Positions 26,556-35,681 of a DNA stretch of 64,000 nt are shown here, piece after piece (the stretch's first letter is position 1; each line of letters opens with the position of its first letter). The notes under the pieces were generated by a model. It worked only from the letters and a program-made list of their open reading frames with translations. It searched no databases and was not told the DNA's origin. Made by a program: the position numbers and the translations under genes. The stretch is from Clostridiales bacterium. Lineage in GTDB: Bacteria > Bacillota > Clostridia > Saccharofermentanales > Saccharofermentanaceae. The DNA is taken from the NCBI GenBank assembly GCA_017527865.1, contig JAFXPN010000039.1, positions 118,399-182,398 on the forward strand, in the 5' to 3' direction.

Positions 26556-28444
26556 TGAGAACCTCTTCGCTTAAGCTTAAGACGGATAAGGATACGTTAT
26601 TGAAAAGGCCGTGGCTCCTCGCTGCGATCGTCATATCATTCGTCTCCATGATCTTCATGATGGTATTCTTCTACTACTCCGACGGTGAATGCTATTCGGC
26701 ATGGGCCATGGAGCTCCTTGACTGTATCTTCCGCAAGACAAAGACGGGATTTTACGAGTATACCGAGATGAAGCCCAGGAGCGGCAGCCCCCAGATCTTC
26801 GGCTGTGACAAGACCATTCCCATGATCCTTCCGCTTGCTCTGTGGGACATTCCGCTGTGGATCGTTCATGAGATCACGGGAAATATGAAAGCCACTGATC
26901 TTGTCGACATAATATGGCTCAAGACGGGGCTCGCGCTGGCGATGTTCATCATCGCAAGGTCCTGCGCCAGGATCGTTAAGATCGTAAAGCCCGGCGCCGA
27001 CAGTCTGCTTGTTTACCCGCTCATATTCGGTTCGTTCGACATGCTGTGTTCCGTCATGTATGCCGTTCAGGATGAGATCGTTTACCTTATGTTCTTCGTC
27101 CTTGCAATGCAGTTCTTCCTGGAGAAGAAGAGAAAGGGATTTCTCATCTGTTCCGCGGTGTCTGTCGCCCTTAATCCCGTTATGCTTATCCCGATCGTCC
27201 TTCTCATCTTCCTGCGCGAAAAGAACATCCTGCGCATCCTCATATATCTTGTGATCATCTATATCCCGACGGGGCTGTTCAATATTCTCTACAGGTCCAA
27301 TGCGACATATCATGCGCATACTCTCATGAAGCCGTCGCTGATACGGTCGATCTTCGGGACGGATATATCTTTTGCAAGGGACGGAGGCAATGTTTCTTTG
27401 TTCCTTCTCGTGATATGTTTTCTGGCTTTCTGGGCCTACACGAAGAGGAAGGAAGAGTTTAAGCCGTACGATGCGGTATGGGCGATGGCGCTTCTTATGA
27501 TGAGCATGACGCTCCTGTCATCGGGAGGGCTTCTCAACTACTTCTACAGAAGCCTTCTGTATGTGCCTTTTCTTGTGATGCTCATATTGACGTCGGAGCA
27601 GGATCTCAAGACCAACATGGTGCTTTATCTTCTCTATTCATGGGCGCGGGGGTGGTATTGCGTTACGGATACATATCCGCAGAACATGGCCACGCACTCA
27701 TTGAGCTTTGAGAATGCTTTTACCGAACGGCTGTATTCCAAGGCCGGCTTCCTGTCCCTGGGACATTTCCTGGGCAAGAAGATCCCTGTCCTCGACAACG
27801 CGAGCGTCATAGTATCCGCGTGCGTGGCTCTTGCCGTGGTGATCTTCTATATAAACCATTCCGCGAACATGGGAAAGAAATATGAGCTGTTAAACATCAA
27901 GCCCGATCCGCTTGTGCTCGTATCGGTGCTCTTTACTCCCGCGGTGCTCGGCGCTTTCGGTTTTATGATGGTGAGCGCGGATGTGTTCGATAAGGAATTG
28001 AAGTTCGGCTCTTCGTTTGTCGAGTATAACGAAGAGGATCTGGGCGATTTTTGCTATGAAGAGAATAATCATATAAGGTATTACAACGAACAGATCGTAT
28101 ACGAGGATAATACGTGTCTTGACAACGGTGAGGATATCGACGGGGAAAGACATATCTACGCAGGCGGCGGATCGTTCGGGCCATATGTGACTCTCTACCC
28201 CGGGACCTACAGGGTCGAAGTGACCGGAGAAGGCCTACAGGATCTGACTTACGACTGCATTACGAGCAACGGATCCGAACTGTCCGGCATAGAGGTGAGC
28301 GGGGCCGAGACTTATGAGGATCTCATTATCTACACGATCAGCATAGAGGAAAAAACGGATAATATCGAATTCAGATTCTTCAATTGGTCCGAAGGAGAGA
28401 TTATACTCGATTCCATGAGGATATCGGAGGTGAAGGGCAGATGA
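26555..28444 (+). CDS. Polytopic membrane protein with extracytoplasmic beta-domain (paralogue 2)
   Basis: A 629-residue paralogue of the preceding protein throughout. It shares 'LLDCIFRKTKTGFYEYTE', 'FARDGGNVSLFLLVIC' and the C-terminal 'GGSFGPYVTLYPGTYRV'. The start codon overlaps the upstream stop (TAATG). The tandem duplication conserves both the multi-helix portion and the tail domain, so both halves are probably under selection. Candidate roles are a membrane glycosyltransferase acting on outside substrates, or a Wzy-like polymerase for the flippase unit downstream. Confidence 0.65.
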   Translation: MRTSSLKLKTDKDTLLKRPWLLAAIVISFVSMIFMMVFFYYSDGECYSAWAMELLDCIFRKTKTGFYEYTEMKPRSGSPQIFGCDKTIPMILPLALWDIPLWIVHEITGNMKATDLVDIIWLKTGLALAMFIIARSCARIVKIVKPGADSLLVYPLIFGSFDMLCSVMYAVQDEIVYLMFFVLAMQFFLEKKRKGFLICSAVSVALNPVMLIPIVLLIFLREKNILRILIYLVIIYIPTGLFNILYRSNATYHAHTLMKPSLIRSIFGTDISFARDGGNVSLFLLVICFLAFWAYTKRKEEFKPYDAVWAMALLMMSMTLLSSGGLLNYFYRSLLYVPFLVMLILTSEQDLKTNMVLYLLYSWARGWYCVTDTYPQNMATHSLSFENAFTERLYSKAGFLSLGHFLGKKIPVLDNASVIVSACVALAVVIFYINHSANMGKKYELLNIKPDPLVLVSVLFTPAVLGAFGFMMVSADVFDKELKFGSSFVEYNEEDLGDFCYEENNHIRYYNEQIVYEDNTCLDNGEDIDGERHIYAGGGSFGPYVTLYPGTYRVEVTGEGLQDLTYDCITSNGSELSGIEVSGAETYEDLIIYTISIEEKTDNIEFRFFNWSEGEIILDSMRISEVKGR

Positions 28445-29346
28445 ACGGAAAAGATGTGCTTATCATCGGAGGAAACGGTTTTATCGGTTCTGCTTTAGGC
28501 AGACACCTTGCGGACAGGGGATTCAAGGTAACGAGCTTTGACATCGCAAGACCTCCGTTTCCTGACGGCAGGATCGAATATGTCATGGGAGATTTCTTCG
28601 ACGATAATGTCCTTGCCGCAGCCATAAAGGGACGCGATCTCATATATCATGCGCTGTCTACCGTAAACCCCGGCAATTCCAACGAGAAGTACATGATGGG
28701 CTACAGCAGGGATTTCCTGCAGACCGTCAGGCTGTTCGATATGCTGAAGGCGGAGGATGCCAAGCTCATCTTCCTGTCATCGGGAGGAACAGTTTACGGG
28801 AATCAGGATGTGCAGCCGATAAGGGAGACCGCGACGGCGCGCCCGATCAACCATTACGGCAATGTCAAGCTTTGCATAGAGAATACCCTGAGGGTGTTCG
28901 ACATACAGACCAAGGCCAAGATGATAATCGCGAGGATAAGCAATCCGTACGGCCCCGGGCAGGACCATAAGAAGGGCGTCGGATTCATCGATGCGGTAAT
29001 AAGAAATACTCTCGAAGGCGAGCCTGTCGAGGTCTGGGGCGACGGACAGATAGTAAGAGACTATATCCATATAGACGATGTCTGTGAGATGCTCGCCGAT
29101 CTTTCCGAATATGAAGGCGAGGAAACGATCTTCAACTTAAGTTCGGCAGAAGGCACGTCGCAGAACAGGATCATCGAGATAGTAAAGAGCATAGATCCTT
29201 CCGTTCAGTGCGTCTATAAGCCTGCAAGGAGCGTGGATGTACAGAAGATAATCCTCGACAATTCGAGATTCATGTCATTTCGCCCGAGAACGCTTACTGA
29301 TCTTGAGACGGGGATCAAGTCCGTTTATGACTATCACAGGGGATAA
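28441..29346 (+). CDS. NAD-dependent nucleotide-sugar epimerase/dehydratase (SDR)
   Basis: The ATG at 28441 follows 'ggaggtgaaggg'; an earlier in-frame start would lie within the upstream gene. The Rossmann motif is 'GGNGFIGSAL', followed by 'LSSGGTVYG' and the catalytic YxxxK as 'HYGNVK'. At 301 residues it has the length of extended SDR 4-epimerases and related enzymes such as UDP-glucose 4-epimerase. Substrate cannot be fixed by eye. It is followed by a cupin and GDP-fucose synthase, so it may make a second deoxy or epimerised sugar for the same glycan. Confidence 0.85.
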   Translation: MNGKDVLIIGGNGFIGSALGRHLADRGFKVTSFDIARPPFPDGRIEYVMGDFFDDNVLAAAIKGRDLIYHALSTVNPGNSNEKYMMGYSRDFLQTVRLFDMLKAEDAKLIFLSSGGTVYGNQDVQPIRETATARPINHYGNVKLCIENTLRVFDIQTKAKMIIARISNPYGPGQDHKKGVGFIDAVIRNTLEGEPVEVWGDGQIVRDYIHIDDVCEMLADLSEYEGEETIFNLSSAEGTSQNRIIEIVKSIDPSVQCVYKPARSVDVQKIILDNSRFMSFRPRTLTDLETGIKSVYDYHRG

Positions 29347-29347
29347 G

Positions 29348-29356
29348 TGGTACAAT
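29348..29356 (+). promoter_or_regulatory. Possible extended -10 promoter (TGG-TACAAT)
   Basis: TGG-TACAAT lies immediately after the epimerase stop and about 23 bases before the ATG at 29379, with 'agaggtg' as ribosome site between. The -35 region is poor. Confidence 0.4.
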
Positions 29357-29378
29357 ATAAGTTCAAAGAGGTGCAATT

Positions 29379-29786
29379 ATGGATAATAAGCAGATAATCA
29401 GATCGGTGTCGGAGAATCCGCAGCCCGTTACATTGGAGAAGGACTGGGGAAGCTATACCGTGCTTCATGAGGAGAAGGATAATCTCACCATTCTCGTTAC
29501 GCTTACAGAGGGATCGCGCATGAAGTATCACAGCCATGCGGGAAGAAGGGAACTGTGGGTCGTTGCGAGCGGAAACGGCAAGGTCATCATGAATGAGGAA
29601 GAACGCTTCGTAAGGACAGGTGACGTTGTGGAGATACCGAGGCAGGTGCGGCACACAGTGATCGCTGCAAGTGAATTGAAGCTCATCGAGGTCCAGATAG
29701 GTGATACAAGGGCAGCCGACAAGACTGTCTATGACTTGAGACAGGACTATTATGACGACGGCAGCACGGGCTATTCCGTAGGCTGA
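29379..29786 (+). CDS. Type II mannose-6-phosphate isomerase-like cupin
   Basis: A 135-residue single cupin domain. 'KDWGSYTVL' is followed by the metal motif 'MKYHSHAGRRELWVV' and 'GDVVEIPRQVRHTV', then 'LIEVQIGD'. This is the C-terminal isomerase-type domain of bifunctional GDP-mannose pyrophosphorylases, here standing alone. It lies 17 bases before GDP-fucose synthase, so mannose-phosphate supply for GDP-fucose is a reasonable role. A binding-only or regulatory cupin is the alternative. Confidence 0.75.
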   Translation: MDNKQIIRSVSENPQPVTLEKDWGSYTVLHEEKDNLTILVTLTEGSRMKYHSHAGRRELWVVASGNGKVIMNEEERFVRTGDVVEIPRQVRHTVIAASELKLIEVQIGDTRAADKTVYDLRQDYYDDGSTGYSVG

Positions 29787-29802
29787 TAAGGAGCGAACCG
29801 GT

Positions 29803-30747
29803 ATGATGGAGAAGAATGCAAAGATATATGTGGCGGGCCACCGCGGTATGGTCGGCAGCGCTATCGTAAGATGTCTTGAGAAGCAGGGTTATGACAATAT
29901 TATCGTAAGGACGCACAAGGAACTCGACCTTACAAGACAGACGGAAGTCGAGGCTTTCTTTGAAGAGGAGAAGCCCGAATACGTATTCCTGGCAGCTGCA
30001 AAGGTCGGCGGAATAATGGGTAATGCCACGGCCAAGGCCGACTTCATGTATGACAACATGATCCTTGAGATGAATGTTATCAATGCCGCATGGAAGAACG
30101 GCTGCAGGAAACTCGAGTTCCTGGGATCTTCCTGCATATATCCGAAGTTTGCCCCTCAGCCCATGAAGGAGAACTGCCTTCTGACGAGCTCGCTCGAGGA
30201 GACGAATGAGGCGTATGCACTCGCGAAGATATCCGGACTTAAGTACTGCGAGTACCTTAACACCCAGTACGGCACGGATTATATAAGCGTCATGCCGACT
30301 AATCTTTACGGACCCAATGACAATTATCATCCCGAGCATTCACACGTTCTTCCGGCGCTCATCAGGCGTTTCCATGAGGCGAAGGAAGCGGGCGTCACAT
30401 CGGTTACCTGCTGGGGCGACGGAAGTCCTCTGCGTGAATTCCTGTATGTTGATGATCTTGCCGATCTGTGCGTATTCCTTATGAATAATTACAGCGGCAA
30501 CGAGACCGTGAATGCCGGTACCGGAAAGGAACTTACCATTAAGGAACTCACGGAGATGGTTGCTGATATCGTCGGATACAAGGGTGAGATCCTCTGGGAT
30601 CCCAGTAAGCCCAACGGCACCCCGAGAAAGCTTCTTGACGTATCCAAGGCGGAGCGTCTGGGATGGCATTACAAGACCGAGCTTCCTGACGGGATCAGGC
30701 TTACATATGAAGACTTCCTCAACAATCCGATGAGAGCCGAAAGATAA
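29803..30747 (+). CDS. fcl: GDP-L-fucose synthase
   Basis: A 314-residue extended SDR of the GDP-L-fucose synthase (WcaG/Fcl) type. The N-terminal NADP site is 'VAGHRGMVGSAIVR', then 'KVGGIMGN', 'GSSCIYPKFAPQPM' and the catalytic 'YALAKISGLKYCE'. It epimerises and reduces GDP-4-keto-6-deoxymannose to GDP-L-fucose. The preceding enzyme, GDP-mannose 4,6-dehydratase, is not in this window. The start follows AAGGAG. It supports the GT11 enzyme at 23771. Confidence 0.93.
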   Translation: MMEKNAKIYVAGHRGMVGSAIVRCLEKQGYDNIIVRTHKELDLTRQTEVEAFFEEEKPEYVFLAAAKVGGIMGNATAKADFMYDNMILEMNVINAAWKNGCRKLEFLGSSCIYPKFAPQPMKENCLLTSSLEETNEAYALAKISGLKYCEYLNTQYGTDYISVMPTNLYGPNDNYHPEHSHVLPALIRRFHEAKEAGVTSVTCWGDGSPLREFLYVDDLADLCVFLMNNYSGNETVNAGTGKELTIKELTEMVADIVGYKGEILWDPSKPNGTPRKLLDVSKAERLGWHYKTELPDGIRLTYEDFLNNPMRAER

Positions 30748-30753
30748 GAACCG

Positions 30754-32016
30754 ATGTCATCGAAGAAGCGCATCCTCGCTACTGTTTCCTGGTATCCTTC
30801 AAAGGATAATCCCATCTCGGGGACTTTCTTTAAGGAACAGTGCGGACTTCTGTCGCGCGAATACGACATTACCGTTCTTAAGCTCAATCCGTGTACCACC
30901 CTTTGGATCAAGTACATCTTAAGAAGGATAAGAGGCCGTGACATTTCCATAGATGTCATTTCCGATGCGGACAGCCTTCACGAATACGAGGGTGTGATAT
31001 ACCGCCCTCTTTTTTACGCTCTGATTAACAATTTCTACAGCAGGTTGATGATAAAGAAGAACGCAGTCGCCTGTATAGGTTCTCTTGACACCAAGGCTGA
31101 CAGGAGATTCTGGAAGAGGCATATAGACAGAGCGGCAGAAAGGCTTCCCAAAGAGGAATACGATCTGGTCTTCGGAATGTCTGCTCAGGGTACGGCGCAG
31201 TATGCAAGGCTTTTCGCGCATAAGTACGGTGTTCCGTATATACTCTCGGAGCACTCGCCTTTCCCGATCCCCGGGACTTCCATGTGCGACACGTTTAAAG
31301 AGGCAATGGAGGAGGCGGATGCTTTCCTCGCGATAAGCAACGATAAGATAAGACAGGTGCTGATGCAGAATGTTCACCTTAAGTCGATCGAGTATATCGG
31401 CAATGTGATCGATACGGACAGATTCCGTGTTGATCCTGCGCCGCACGACGTGACGACTTTCCTCATCGTGGCAGCCCATTCGTTCTATAAGAATTACGAT
31501 ATGTTTGTCGATACGATGAACGAGCTTACGCGCATTGCGGATAAGCCGTTCAAGGTAATCATAGCGGGGTATGGCGCGAACAAGGGCTATTCACAGGGCG
31601 TGGATGAATTCGTAAAGCAGATCAGCGAGTCCCTGTTTGCAGATAAAGCGGAGATGATCCCTTCCGTGTCGCGGGAGGAGATTGCAGCTTTGTATAACAG
31701 GGCAGATGCATTTGTCATGACATCGATACAGGAAGGACAGCCGGTCGCGCCTCTGGAGGCGGCTTCGTGCGGACTTCCGATCTTCTCGACAAGGTGCGGA
31801 GGCGTTGAGGATTATGCGGATGATAAAGTCGGACGCATAGTGGGGATCCTCGATCATAAGGCGCTTGCGGAGCATCTTAACGATTTTCTTAACGGGAAGA
31901 TAAGCTTTGACAGCTCGTACATACATAAAGTCATCGAGGAAAGATACGGCGGTAAGGCTTTTACGGAGAACTTCAGCCGTATCGTTGAACGTGTAACGGG
32001 ATCTCATAATGAGTGA
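30754..32016 (+). CDS. Family 4 glycosyltransferase
   Basis: A 420-residue GT-B fold enzyme. The N-terminal 'ATVSWYPSKDNPISGTFFKEQ' is split here as a retaining-GT4 style opening with the glycine-rich acceptor loop. The C-terminal nucleotide-sugar site shows 'PSVSREEIAALYNRADAFV' and 'SIQEGQPVAPLEAASCGLPI', the EX7E motif of GT4. It lies six bases after fcl and overlaps the flippase gene by eight bases. Donor sugar is unknown. Confidence 0.88.
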   Translation: MSSKKRILATVSWYPSKDNPISGTFFKEQCGLLSREYDITVLKLNPCTTLWIKYILRRIRGRDISIDVISDADSLHEYEGVIYRPLFYALINNFYSRLMIKKNAVACIGSLDTKADRRFWKRHIDRAAERLPKEEYDLVFGMSAQGTAQYARLFAHKYGVPYILSEHSPFPIPGTSMCDTFKEAMEEADAFLAISNDKIRQVLMQNVHLKSIEYIGNVIDTDRFRVDPAPHDVTTFLIVAAHSFYKNYDMFVDTMNELTRIADKPFKVIIAGYGANKGYSQGVDEFVKQISESLFADKAEMIPSVSREEIAALYNRADAFVMTSIQEGQPVAPLEAASCGLPIFSTRCGGVEDYADDKVGRIVGILDHKALAEHLNDFLNGKISFDSSYIHKVIEERYGGKAFTENFSRIVERVTGSHNE

Positions 32017-33529
32017 TAAGAGAACGATAGCCAAGACCGGCCTTATCGGCGTTATCAATCAGGTGATCTTCGCGGTACTGGGCTTTGTATCCAGAAAGCT
32101 CTTTATCGTTTACATCGGCACGGATATCCTCGGTCTGTCGAGTACTTATACCAACGTGCTCTCGACATTGGCTCTCGCGGACTTAGGGTTCGATATAGCC
32201 GTCACATATGCTCTTTATAAACCCCTTAATGAAGGCAACACGCAGAAGATAAACGCCATAATGAAGGCGCTTAAGTCCATTTATAATGTCATCGGCATCG
32301 TGTTTATCTGCCTGTCCTTCGTGGCGCTTCCTTTCCTTAAGTTCGTAATAACGGACATGGAGTTCAAGTCCGTCTATTATGTGTATTTCCTGATGCAGGC
32401 ATTAGCTTCCGCTTCCACGTATTTCCTTGCTTACAGGAGGACCCTGCTCGTTGCAGACAAGAAGGAATATGTGACCAAGAGTGTCGATACGCTCGGCACG
32501 ATCGTATTCAGCCTGCTGAAGATACTGGTCCTCATTTTGTTCAGAAGCTACCTTCTCTATGTCACATGCGCCGTTATCCAGGCATTTGCCACCAACCTCT
32601 ACATCTACGTTAAGTGCAGCAGGATGTATCCTTATCTCGACAACAAGTCCAAGACGGATAAGACGCTTGTCAAGGAGCTCTTCGACAGCATCAAAGATAT
32701 CGCAATGGGGAAGATATCGGGATATGTGTACGGCTGCACCGACACTCTGCTTATATCCGCTCTCATAAGCACGGTGACGGCCGGATTCTACGCTAACTAT
32801 ATGAATGTGACATCCATGATAAAACAGATGTCGGTTAACCTCCTGGGACCCTTCGCTCCGTTTATAGGCAGGAGTCTTGCCGAAGACAAGGATCCCGTAA
32901 CTCAGGAGAAGAGTTTCAGGATGTATACATATATAAGATTCCTGGTCGCTGTTGTCCTTCTCGTGCCGACCATAGCGCTCGTGGATCTTTTCATAGATAT
33001 CTGGCTCGGTCCCGAATTTATCATGAGCCGGTCGATCGTACTTCTCATCTGCGCGGATCTTTACATAAGCCTCGTGCACAGTTCGCTCGTCGATTATTCG
33101 AACGGAGCGGGGCTGTTCAGATACGAGAAATGGATAAGCCTCGCAGGCGCCGTTGTCAATCTCGGGATGTCGATCTTCCTCGCGAAGATGATAGGTCTTC
33201 CGGGAATCCTCGCCGGAACCGTAATTGCCCAGGCCGTTTACTGGACGAGCAGAAGCCTTCTTGTCTACGACAAGTGCTTCAAGTCGAAGAAGCTTCTCGC
33301 TTTGTATTGGGTGAGGATGATCATTTACATAGCGGTATTCATTTTCTGTGTATTCGCATGCGTTAAGCTTTGCGGATATGTGAACTTTGACAGCAAGATA
33401 CTAACATTTATAATCAGAGGGATCGCGTGTGAAGCTTTGTGCCTTGCGATCGTCGGAGTGGCATTTATCCCTTCCGGTGAACACCGCCGTGCGGCAGGCT
33501 GGCTTAAGAGCAAACTGATCAGAAGATGA
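32009..33529 (+). CDS. Wzx-type oligosaccharide flippase
   Basis: A 506-residue protein with about 12-14 membrane helices and the MOP-superfamily pattern: 'GLIGVINQVIFAVLGFVSRKLF' at the start (the first helix), then 'ADLGFDIAVTYALYKPL'. It would flip a lipid-linked oligosaccharide to the outer face. It overlaps the GT4 gene and the next membrane gene by eight and four bases. With the ABC exporter at 14564 it gives the locus two distinct export routes. Confidence 0.85.
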   Translation: MSDKRTIAKTGLIGVINQVIFAVLGFVSRKLFIVYIGTDILGLSSTYTNVLSTLALADLGFDIAVTYALYKPLNEGNTQKINAIMKALKSIYNVIGIVFICLSFVALPFLKFVITDMEFKSVYYVYFLMQALASASTYFLAYRRTLLVADKKEYVTKSVDTLGTIVFSLLKILVLILFRSYLLYVTCAVIQAFATNLYIYVKCSRMYPYLDNKSKTDKTLVKELFDSIKDIAMGKISGYVYGCTDTLLISALISTVTAGFYANYMNVTSMIKQMSVNLLGPFAPFIGRSLAEDKDPVTQEKSFRMYTYIRFLVAVVLLVPTIALVDLFIDIWLGPEFIMSRSIVLLICADLYISLVHSSLVDYSNGAGLFRYEKWISLAGAVVNLGMSIFLAKMIGLPGILAGTVIAQAVYWTSRSLLVYDKCFKSKKLLALYWVRMIIYIAVFIFCVFACVKLCGYVNFDSKILTFIIRGIACEALCLAIVGVAFIPSGEHRRAAGWLKSKLIRR

Positions 33530-34896
33530 GCACTGATAAGCAAAAGAGCATTTTTACGAAGTACTGTTTCTGTATCCCGATGATGATACTGTCGGGGATA
33601 CTGTTTACTCTGCTCGCATGGAGGATGGATCCCGGCACCGGACCCGACGAGGACATGCGCTTTGCCGTCGTAAACTGGATAGCCGTTCATTCGCATCTGC
33701 CGACGGGATTCGAAGAGGAGATCATTAATCCTCTGTGGGGGTATTCCTATGCGTTTACCCCGTATCTTCCGTCCATGATAAGCGCATTGTTCGTTAAGAT
33801 CGCGGGTATCTTCTCGTCATCGTTAAATGCCGCCTGCTTTGCAGCGAGACTCGTCAATGTCTTCGCGGGAATGGGCACTGTATTCGTTTCTTTCCGCGTC
33901 GGCGACAAGCTTCTCGATAACAGGTATTCCGTTTACTTCATGGCGGGAACGGTCGCATTCCTGCCCCAGTTCGTTTTTCTTTCTTCATGCATAAACAATG
34001 ACATAGTATCCCTGCTCTCCGCCTTCATGATCCTCGATGCCGTTCTCGACGGTGCGCGTGACGGATGGAAGACCCGCAGCATGGCATACCTGTCGGCCGG
34101 CACCGCTCTTTGTTTGCTTACATATTACTTCGGCTACGCATGGGTGCTGTTTGCTTTAGCAGGGTTCTTCTGCACATCGCATAAGAGAGGGGAGAGCGCC
34201 AAAGCCACATGGCGAAAAGCAGGTCTTATCGCACTTGCGGTCTTCGTCCTTGCAGGATGGTACTTCATCCGCAACGGCATCATCTATCACGGCGACTTTC
34301 TGGGGTATAAGACACAGGCGCTCTGCGCTTCGGATTATGCCGCTTCGCACAATACTTATCTTGCGAATAATCCCGGAAAGCTGTCCATGCATCTTCGCGA
34401 CATGCTCCATAACGGCAGGTGGATGGAGACCACGATGGAAAGCTTTATCGGCATGTTCGGCGGAATGATCATCTGCCTCGACGGCAAGTTCTACGATTTC
34501 TATCAGGCGGGGTTCTGGCTGTGCATCCTGCTTTTCGCGCTGTACAGGTACAGGACAAAGGAGAAGATATCCACGGCTCTTCTTATAGCGTTCGGATGCG
34601 TAACGGCATTCCCGGTGGCATTCTCGATCTACAGCTCATATACGAGGGATTACCAGCCTCAGGGCCGCTACGTGTTCTCGATCATCCCCGTGTTCGCGGT
34701 GCTCGCGGCTGTCGGCATCGATGAATTCTCGAAGGCTGCGCAGAATAAGTATAAGTTCGGGAAATATATCCCGGCTGCCGCCGTCGTTATCCTGTTCCTT
34801 GTATTCGCTGTGATCTATTACACGGTGATGCTGCCGACGCTGGCATACATCATCCTTCCGGGAGCGGACAGGGTAATGTTCTATTACGTCAGGTGA
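33526..34896 (+). CDS. Polytopic DUF2142/GT-C-like membrane protein (second copy)
   Basis: A 456-residue paralogue of the protein at 21213. The first loop has 'GTGPDEDMRF' (Asp41-Glu42), followed by 'GWYFIRNGIIYHGDF' and late 'QPQGRYVFSIIPV'. About ten to twelve helices are visible. It overlaps the flippase by four bases and its 3' end overlaps the convergent DUF4214 gene by 13 bases. A polyprenyl-phosphate-sugar transferase acting outside the membrane is the favoured role, without direct proof. Confidence 0.65.
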   Translation: MSTDKQKSIFTKYCFCIPMMILSGILFTLLAWRMDPGTGPDEDMRFAVVNWIAVHSHLPTGFEEEIINPLWGYSYAFTPYLPSMISALFVKIAGIFSSSLNAACFAARLVNVFAGMGTVFVSFRVGDKLLDNRYSVYFMAGTVAFLPQFVFLSSCINNDIVSLLSAFMILDAVLDGARDGWKTRSMAYLSAGTALCLLTYYFGYAWVLFALAGFFCTSHKRGESAKATWRKAGLIALAVFVLAGWYFIRNGIIYHGDFLGYKTQALCASDYAASHNTYLANNPGKLSMHLRDMLHNGRWMETTMESFIGMFGGMIICLDGKFYDFYQAGFWLCILLFALYRYRTKEKISTALLIAFGCVTAFPVAFSIYSSYTRDYQPQGRYVFSIIPVFAVLAAVGIDEFSKAAQNKYKFGKYIPAAAVVILFLVFAVIYYTVMLPTLAYIILPGADRVMFYYVR

Positions 34897-35669
34897 CCGC
34901 TTTCAGCGGTGTCAGCGCTGTCATCGGTGTCATCGTTCCGGAAACCTTCCAGGATCTCCTCTAATTCATCCGAACTGACAATATTAGCCGCGACCATATT
35001 AAGGTCCATGTTTCCGACTTCGATCTCTCTTGTCCATGTGTCGAGTCCTTCGGGATCCGGCGGGCGCTGGAGAAATGCCATATAGATGAGGGTAACGCCT
35101 TCTTCTATATTATCTTCATCGGCAAGGAATTCATCCGAGCCTGCGAGGCGTCTTGCTATGTCATCTGCTGTGACATTTCCGTTGTATATTCCGTTTACCC
35201 AGTATGTGATCTCTTCCCTTGTGGGCAGACGGCCGAAGAATACGTCATACCAGTTGTAGATGTATTCTAGGAGTTCACTGTTCTCCTCGTTATCGCAGAC
35301 CTCATCGTGATAACTTATCGTATAGGGTATAAAGATGGTCCCTGTATAATCCCCGGTGCCTTCTATCAGCGCGGCTCCGGCACCTGTCAGGACCGTCTCT
35401 CCGTAAAATGTGACCGTATAGTCTTCATCACGGACCAGTTCATTTCCGTTGTATGCTATTCCTATCTGATTTGTTATGTCATCGCCTGTATAAATGAGAT
35501 CCGCATCCCCGCAGACAGAGTTGCTTATGGTGATCCCCGATCCTTCGTCCGGAGCGGACTTGCGGTAAGAACTGTATCCCGATCCGACGCGGACATAAGT
35601 CAGGAAGAGTATCAGCATTATAATGCCGAACACTGTTGCCAGACTGATAATGATATTTCTGTTTCTCAT
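34884..35669 (-). CDS. Membrane-anchored DUF4214 protein
   Basis: A 261-residue protein. An N-terminal membrane anchor (about 7-27) is followed by a small beta-domain (about 45-135) with 'LVRDEDYTVTFYGETVL' and 'GTGDYTGTIF', like MBG/YDG-type repeats of surface proteins. A DUF4214 domain (about 145-250) comes next, with 'VFFGRLPTREEITYWV' and 'AFLQRPPDPEGLDTW'. DUF4214 often occurs in surface proteins and glycosyltransferase-linked proteins; its function is unclear. The same two domains recur in the protein at 44199. It is the last gene of the minus-strand trio with the DUF2142 protein. Confidence 0.75.
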   Translation of the reverse strand: MRNRNIIISLATVFGIIMLILFLTYVRVGSGYSSYRKSAPDEGSGITISNSVCGDADLIYTGDDITNQIGIAYNGNELVRDEDYTVTFYGETVLTGAGAALIEGTGDYTGTIFIPYTISYHDEVCDNEENSELLEYIYNWYDVFFGRLPTREEITYWVNGIYNGNVTADDIARRLAGSDEFLADEDNIEEGVTLIYMAFLQRPPDPEGLDTWTREIEVGNMDLNMVAANIVSSDELEEILEGFRNDDTDDSADTAESGHLT

Positions 35670-35681
35670 CTTGATGCCCCT

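Noticed and set aside
34890..34912. Hairpin ACCGCT-TTC-AGCGGT at the convergent gene ends as a terminator
   Set aside because: The stem has six base pairs but no T-run follows on either strand, and it is within coding sequence of the DUF4214 gene.
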